From NCBI GenBank assembly GCA_017618475.1, contig JAFZUF010000025.1:1-24165 (forward strand): a stretch of DNA of 24,165 bases, written 5' to 3'. The stretch is from Clostridia bacterium (GTDB taxonomy: Bacteria > Bacillota > Clostridia > Christensenellales > UBA1242). The stretch's first letter is position 1; each line of letters begins with the position of its first letter. A program made the translations under genes and the position numbers. Positions 21,042 through 24,165 of this stretch are shown here, one piece after another. Below the pieces are notes generated by a model, which did not search any database, was not told the DNA's origin, and saw nothing but the letters and a program-made list of their open reading frames with translations.

Positions 21042-21554
21042 ATGTCATTATACAAGGAAGTCCAACAATTAAACGATGAAGTTATGGCTTTAATTGAAGC
21101 CTTGAATAATAACCCAACACCGGAAGAAACTCAGGAGTTGTCCGAAAAACTGGTGGCCGTTGCTGAAGCCCGCGATTATATGCAAGACCAAAGTTGCGAG
21201 GAAATATGCAAAGCCAGACAAAACTGTATGGCCGACAACGAAGCCATTGACGCCGAACTTAAACGTTTGCAGGCTCGCAAGGCCAATAACAAAAAAGCCA
21301 TCGAGTTTTATGAAAACGAATTATTGCGGGCTGTGGAACTTCGTGGTGGTAAATTCATGGCCGGTACATTTTCTATCGGTACAAGAAAATCAACCGTGGT
21401 GGTTGTCGATGAAACTATATTTAATGATGACCGGTTCAAATCGGAGGAAGTAACCATTAAAATCGACAAAATGGCCATAAAAGCTGCGTTAAAAGATGGT
21501 GAAGTTATTGCCGGTGCAGAATTGGTCGATAAACAAAACATCGCAATTAAATAA
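21042..21554 (+). CDS. Gp157-like protein
   Basis: A 170-residue protein of the phage Gp157 type: an N-terminal coiled coil (about residues 1-100, with ELKRLQARKANNKKAIEFYE) then a beta region FSIGTRKSTVVVVDE and a C-terminal IDKMAIKAALKDGEVIAGAEL. The family is common beside phage recombination and single-stranded DNA-binding genes and was linked to host resistance effects in streptococcal phages; exact role unknown. AAAAGGAG lies upstream. Confidence 0.8.
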   Translation: MSLYKEVQQLNDEVMALIEALNNNPTPEETQELSEKLVAVAEARDYMQDQSCEEICKARQNCMADNEAIDAELKRLQARKANNKKAIEFYENELLRAVELRGGKFMAGTFSIGTRKSTVVVVDETIFNDDRFKSEEVTIKIDKMAIKAALKDGEVIAGAELVDKQNIAIK

Positions 21555-21565
21555 AGGAAATCAAC

Positions 21566-21904
21566 ATGTTTGATAAAAACTGGTTAAGAGTTTCGGTGGA
21601 TGATAACAACCGTGTGGTAATTGGATGTGAACAAACCGAAATCACATTTGGTTACTTGGACGAAAAGAAGGTTGATGATTTGTCCACCATTTGGGACATC
21701 TTTGAGGATGTACACAAGGTTAACGACGATGCCGTAACGTGGCAAATCAAATTGATTTACACACATTTGGCCAATTGCATGCCTGGTGTACAAATTGCCC
21801 TTCAAGATATCTTAAATAAAAGAAAGCCGAAGGACAATATTGGTTTATGCCACGCATTGTTCAAACAAATTCGGCCCTTAAAAGCAAAAAAGGACATAAA
21901 ATGA
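21566..21904 (+). CDS. Unknown protein (112 residues)
   Basis: Not recognised. Acidic first half with beta character (WLRVSVDDNNRVVIGCEQTE), helical second half with LIYTHLANCMPGVQIALQDI and a basic end. AAAGGAA lies before the ATG. The stop overlaps the next ATG as ATGA. Confidence 0.52.
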   Translation: MFDKNWLRVSVDDNNRVVIGCEQTEITFGYLDEKKVDDLSTIWDIFEDVHKVNDDAVTWQIKLIYTHLANCMPGVQIALQDILNKRKPKDNIGLCHALFKQIRPLKAKKDIK

Positions 21905-22110
21905 TTGAACAACAACAACGCCCCACAAGAGCCCAAATTGAATGTGCCGCGGCTAAAGTAAAACAATACCGCGAAATATTCAAGGCCAATGGAGTTACGG
22001 CGGATGAAGCCGACCAAGTTTTGATTGAAGAAGACTTGGATACATATTATCGTTGCATCCAAATATTACGCGCTAACCAAATAGCGAAAAAAATTAAAGG
22101 CAGCAGATAA
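21901..22110 (+). CDS. Unknown small helical protein (69 residues)
   Basis: Not recognised. I chose the ATG at 21901, which overlaps the previous stop (ATGA) and follows AAAAGGAC; a longer frame from 21847 lies inside the previous gene. The protein is one or two helices (TRAQIECAAAKVKQYREIFK, then DEADQVLIEEDLDTYYRC), basic at the end. Confidence 0.5.
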   Translation: MIEQQQRPTRAQIECAAAKVKQYREIFKANGVTADEADQVLIEEDLDTYYRCIQILRANQIAKKIKGSR

Positions 22111-22144
22111 TATGGTTTGCAGAAACGAATAAAAGGAGAAACAC

Positions 22145-22762
22145 ATGGCTCGTAAACCAAAAGAAAAAATCATAACCAATAAAAACTTGATTCGCGACAA
22201 TCAACCGCAAATCGAGGATTGCATAAGAAAGTTGATATCACTTTTGGGAGACGACCCAAATAGACCAGGATTGAAGGAAACACCAAAACGCGTTGCAAAA
22301 ATGTATGCGGAAGTGTTGGATGGTCAATTGTACACCAACAAGGAAATTGGTAAAATGTTTGCCAAGAACTTTGATGTGGATAAAAACAATTTGGTGGTTG
22401 TTAAGGACATTACCTTTTATTCGTTGTGCGAACATCACATTGTTCCATTTTTTGGAAAAGCCTTTATTGGTTACATACCAAATGGTAAAGTTATTGGGTT
22501 ATCCAAATTGGCTCGTATTACCCAACTTTGTGCAAAACGTTTACAATTGCAGGAAAAATTGGGTGACGATATAGCACAAGCTGTGATGGAAGCAACCGGT
22601 GCAAAAGATGTGGCCGTTGTGTTAAAGGATACCAAACATTTATGTGTATCGATGCGTGGTATAAAAGATGATACCTTTGACACAACAACGGCCGCCCTAT
22701 ATGGACGCTTTGTAACCAAACCAGCATTACGTAATGAATTTTACAACATCATAAAAGCCTAA
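22145..22762 (+). CDS. folE: GTP cyclohydrolase I
   Basis: A 205-residue FolE. It turns GTP into dihydroneopterin triphosphate, the first step to preQ0 (and to folate). CEHHIVPF (residues 95-102) gives the zinc and catalytic ligands C95 and H98 with C167 in HLCVSMRG; VIGLSKLARI (117-126) is the strongly conserved GTP-site segment. Length is normal for the bacterial enzyme. AAAAGGAG precedes the ATG. With queD and queC present, deazaguanine synthesis is the likely use; no other folate gene is seen. Confidence 0.95.
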   Translation: MARKPKEKIITNKNLIRDNQPQIEDCIRKLISLLGDDPNRPGLKETPKRVAKMYAEVLDGQLYTNKEIGKMFAKNFDVDKNNLVVVKDITFYSLCEHHIVPFFGKAFIGYIPNGKVIGLSKLARITQLCAKRLQLQEKLGDDIAQAVMEATGAKDVAVVLKDTKHLCVSMRGIKDDTFDTTTAALYGRFVTKPALRNEFYNIIKA

Positions 22763-22764
22763 AA

Positions 22765-23178
22765 ATGAAAAAAGAATTGCGACTTGTTAAACTGGACGAC
22801 TTAAAACCGTACGATGGAAATCCACGGCGCAACAATAAGTCGGCTCAAATTGTGGCAAAATCAATCCAAGCTTATGGTTATATCAATCCAATTGTTGTAA
22901 CCGATGAATTGGTTGTTTTGGCTGGCCACACCCGCTTGAAAGCACTTAGAATATTGGGTTGGACTGAAGCCGAAGTATTGGTGGTGTCCGGTTTAACAAA
23001 GGAGCAAATTGACGGTTTTGTTATTGCGGACAATCGTGTTGGTGAATTTTCTCAATGGAATTATTCGGCCGTCGATAAGCTCGTTACAAGTACCACGAAA
23101 GACCCATTGTTAAAAGAACTTGGGATGACTTCGTTTAAGGACAATAAAAGTGAATTGGAGAAACTTATAAATGCATAA
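22765..23178 (+). CDS. ParB/Srx-like N-terminal domain protein
   Basis: A 137-residue single-domain protein. LVKLDDLKPYDGNPRRN (about residues 7-23), INPIVVTDELVVLAGHTRLK (about 40-59) and IADNRVGEFSQW follow the ParB-like fold, with GHTRLKAL in the place of the GERR-type nucleotide-binding motif. In phages this domain often precedes or is fused to DNA methyltransferases. Here the next gene is TGT-like enzyme B, overlapping by eight bases, so a partner role in DNA base modification is suggested. It starts two bases after folE and has no clear ribosome site, so it relies on coupling. Confidence 0.75.
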   Translation: MKKELRLVKLDDLKPYDGNPRRNNKSAQIVAKSIQAYGYINPIVVTDELVVLAGHTRLKALRILGWTEAEVLVVSGLTKEQIDGFVIADNRVGEFSQWNYSAVDKLVTSTTKDPLLKELGMTSFKDNKSELEKLINA

Positions 23179-23992
23179 ACTGGTTTATGGTTTGGGTGGT
23201 GGCCTTGTGTATTCATGTGGAGCAAAAGGCAAATGGAAAGAAGTATTACCCAAATTATTAAATACAATTGAAAACGCCGTTTTAATTTCCACCGTGGATA
23301 TGCCATTAAATGCAACCAAGGTTATTTATGAAACGGTTGGCCAAGACCGGTTATATCTTGATTCTGGTGGTTTTACCTTATACAAAAAACAAACAAAATT
23401 GGAACCGGAACCGTTCGCCAAAGAATGCGAACGTATGAAACGCAAATTCCTTAACATGTGTCGTGCTGCAAAATACGCTGAAATATTCGAATTGGATAAC
23501 GAATATTTTCATGTGGAAGAAGACATGTTATCGCCTAAAAATTATTGCCGGGAAGACGTTAAAAAAATAACCGGCTTTTATCCAACACCAGTTTTTAAGA
23601 TGCATCAAGGTTTTGAATACTGGAAAAAATTATGTGAATGTCCATTGTACCCAAAGTTAGCAATTGGTGGTCAAGCACAAACACGCGACTGGAAATGTCA
23701 TCGGGATGAACTTCGTAAAATGATGAACTATGCCAGACAATGTGGTAAGAAGGTTCATTTATTGGGATGTCAAAACGTTGAAACCTTTAAGATGGTAAAA
23801 CCGGATACCGTGGACTATTCAATATTTCAGTACGCCATCAATTTAGCACACGCAAAAGCGGAACATCCGGAACTGACAACTTACGAGGAATTAAAAATCC
23901 ATGCGGTGTTATATGCGTTTGCTCGGGCAAAATCGAGAAGTTTCTTGTATGATACCAACATTGATGATGAACAAATAGACGAAGAATGTTAG
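23171..23992 (+). CDS. TGT-like base-exchange enzyme B (phage DpdA-like)
   Basis: A 273-residue protein closer to classical TGT than enzyme A: LYLDSGGFTLY (61-71) matches the D-S-G-G-F-Q motif that binds the purine, EIFELDNEYF (104-113), LAIGGQA (163-169) corresponds to the G-G loop, VHLLGCQNVETFK (195-207) to the Y-L-M-G-V-G region, and DTVDYSIFQYA (212-222) to the G-I-D-x-F-D region with D215 the likely nucleophile. It lacks the C-terminal zinc-binding and tRNA-binding domains, so DNA is the likelier substrate. GGAG lies ten bases before the ATG, which overlaps the ParB-like gene. Confidence 0.72.
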   Translation: MHKLVYGLGGGLVYSCGAKGKWKEVLPKLLNTIENAVLISTVDMPLNATKVIYETVGQDRLYLDSGGFTLYKKQTKLEPEPFAKECERMKRKFLNMCRAAKYAEIFELDNEYFHVEEDMLSPKNYCREDVKKITGFYPTPVFKMHQGFEYWKKLCECPLYPKLAIGGQAQTRDWKCHRDELRKMMNYARQCGKKVHLLGCQNVETFKMVKPDTVDYSIFQYAINLAHAKAEHPELTTYEELKIHAVLYAFARAKSRSFLYDTNIDDEQIDEEC

Positions 23993-24018
23993 TATATTAC
24001 AAGTGGAAGGAATTGAAA

Positions 24019-24054
24019 ATGTGCGGTAAGGAAGCCAACCAAGACCAGAAGTAA
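24019..24054 (+). CDS. Possible 11-codon leader peptide
   Basis: ATG with GGAAGG upstream, reading MCGKEANQDQK then TAA, whose last base is the A of a new ATG at 24054 (TAATG). Such a mini-gene could be a leader peptide that controls the next frame, or chance. Confidence 0.3.
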   Translation: MCGKEANQDQK

Positions 24055-24165
24055 TGAACTTCCATTTATATCGAGGGCGGGTCGAAATAAACCCACAGGA
24101 AATGGTGAGTTGCTCCACCTTTCGGCGCGCAAATCGCCACCCTCGACCAGTTTATTGCGGGGTAG
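24054..24165 (+). CDS. Open frame running off the window, doubtful gene
   Basis: From the ATG at 24054 the frame stays open to the window end (37 codons), reading MNFHLYRGRVEINPQEMVSC and then an Arg-rich stretch. It starts on the overlap with the mini-gene stop. The same DNA can fold into a multi-helix RNA and its base composition differs from that of the nearby genes, so it may not be coding. No family recognised. Confidence 0.3.
   Translation, partial: MNFHLYRGRVEINPQEMVSCSTFRRANRHPRPVYCGV
24071..24146 (+). ncRNA. Possible structured RNA element (four-helix junction)
   Basis: A closing helix TCGAGGG (24071-24077) with CCCTCGA (24140-24146) surrounds three local hairpins: GGGT/ACCC (24079-24094), GGTG/CACC with AAA/TTT extension (24100-24122), and GGCG/CGCC (24124-24138). 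The area is clearly richer in G+C than the surrounding sequence. It resembles a cloverleaf in outline but lacks tRNA consensus bases in the D and T loops and a seven-base anticodon loop. Class unknown. Confidence 0.4.

Noticed and set aside
24072..24149. A tRNA with encoded CCA at the right end of the window
   Set aside because: The outline is cloverleaf-like and CCA follows the closing helix, but there is no GG in the D loop, no TTC in the T loop, and no seven-base anticodon loop. Kept only as a structured element of unknown class.

Overview
The window is the middle of a tailed double-stranded DNA phage genome (Caudoviricetes). It has tightly packed, overlapping genes with strong AGGAG ribosome sites, a large terminase, a tail assembly chaperone with a programmed frameshift next to a tape-measure protein, replication genes and nucleotide-metabolism genes. 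Base composition is AT-rich (about 40% G+C by eye). I see no integrase, so a lytic life style is likely. The host cannot be named from the sequence; canonical TATAAT-type promoters and strong Shine-Dalgarno sites point to an ordinary bacterium.

The layout is two divergent arms around a control region at about 16.8-17.43 kb. The left arm (1-16.8 kb) is all on the minus strand. Read in its direction of transcription it holds a small HTH regulator, a 594-residue SF3/D5-type primase-helicase with an unusual structured leader, a run of small unknown genes with near-identical ribosome sites (14.5-12.2 kb), queC, a dNMP kinase-like gene, more small unknown genes, a HAD 3'-phosphatase, a gene resembling the T4 gp55 late sigma factor, then the packaging and virion module: putative small terminase, TerL, zinc-ribbon protein, HNH protein, DUF5675-like protein, coiled-coil proteins, tail completion protein, glutaredoxin, tail chaperone with -1 frameshift product, and the start of the tape measure, which runs off the window. 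No portal or major capsid gene lies between TerL and the tail genes.

The right arm (17.43-24.0 kb) is on the plus strand: a purine phosphoribosyltransferase, an unknown probably well-expressed protein followed by a hairpin terminator, a PD-(D/E)XK nuclease, TGT-like enzyme A, queD, dut, a Gp157-like protein, two small unknowns, folE, a ParB-like protein, and TGT-like enzyme B.

The main biological theme is 7-deazaguanine chemistry. FolE, QueD and QueC are three of the four enzymes from GTP to preQ0; QueE is not in the window. Two very different TGT-fold proteins, both resembling phage DpdA base-exchange enzymes, would put the base into DNA. In parallel, the tetranucleotide GATC appears to be completely absent from the 24 kb, so the phage seems to combine base modification with removal of a whole class of restriction or methylation sites. 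The central region carries iteron-like 24-bp-spaced repeats beside an AT-rich stretch, a plausible origin or operator array. The primase-helicase mRNA has an 18-bp perfect stem whose loop is an 11-nt perfect complement of that gene's own ribosome site.
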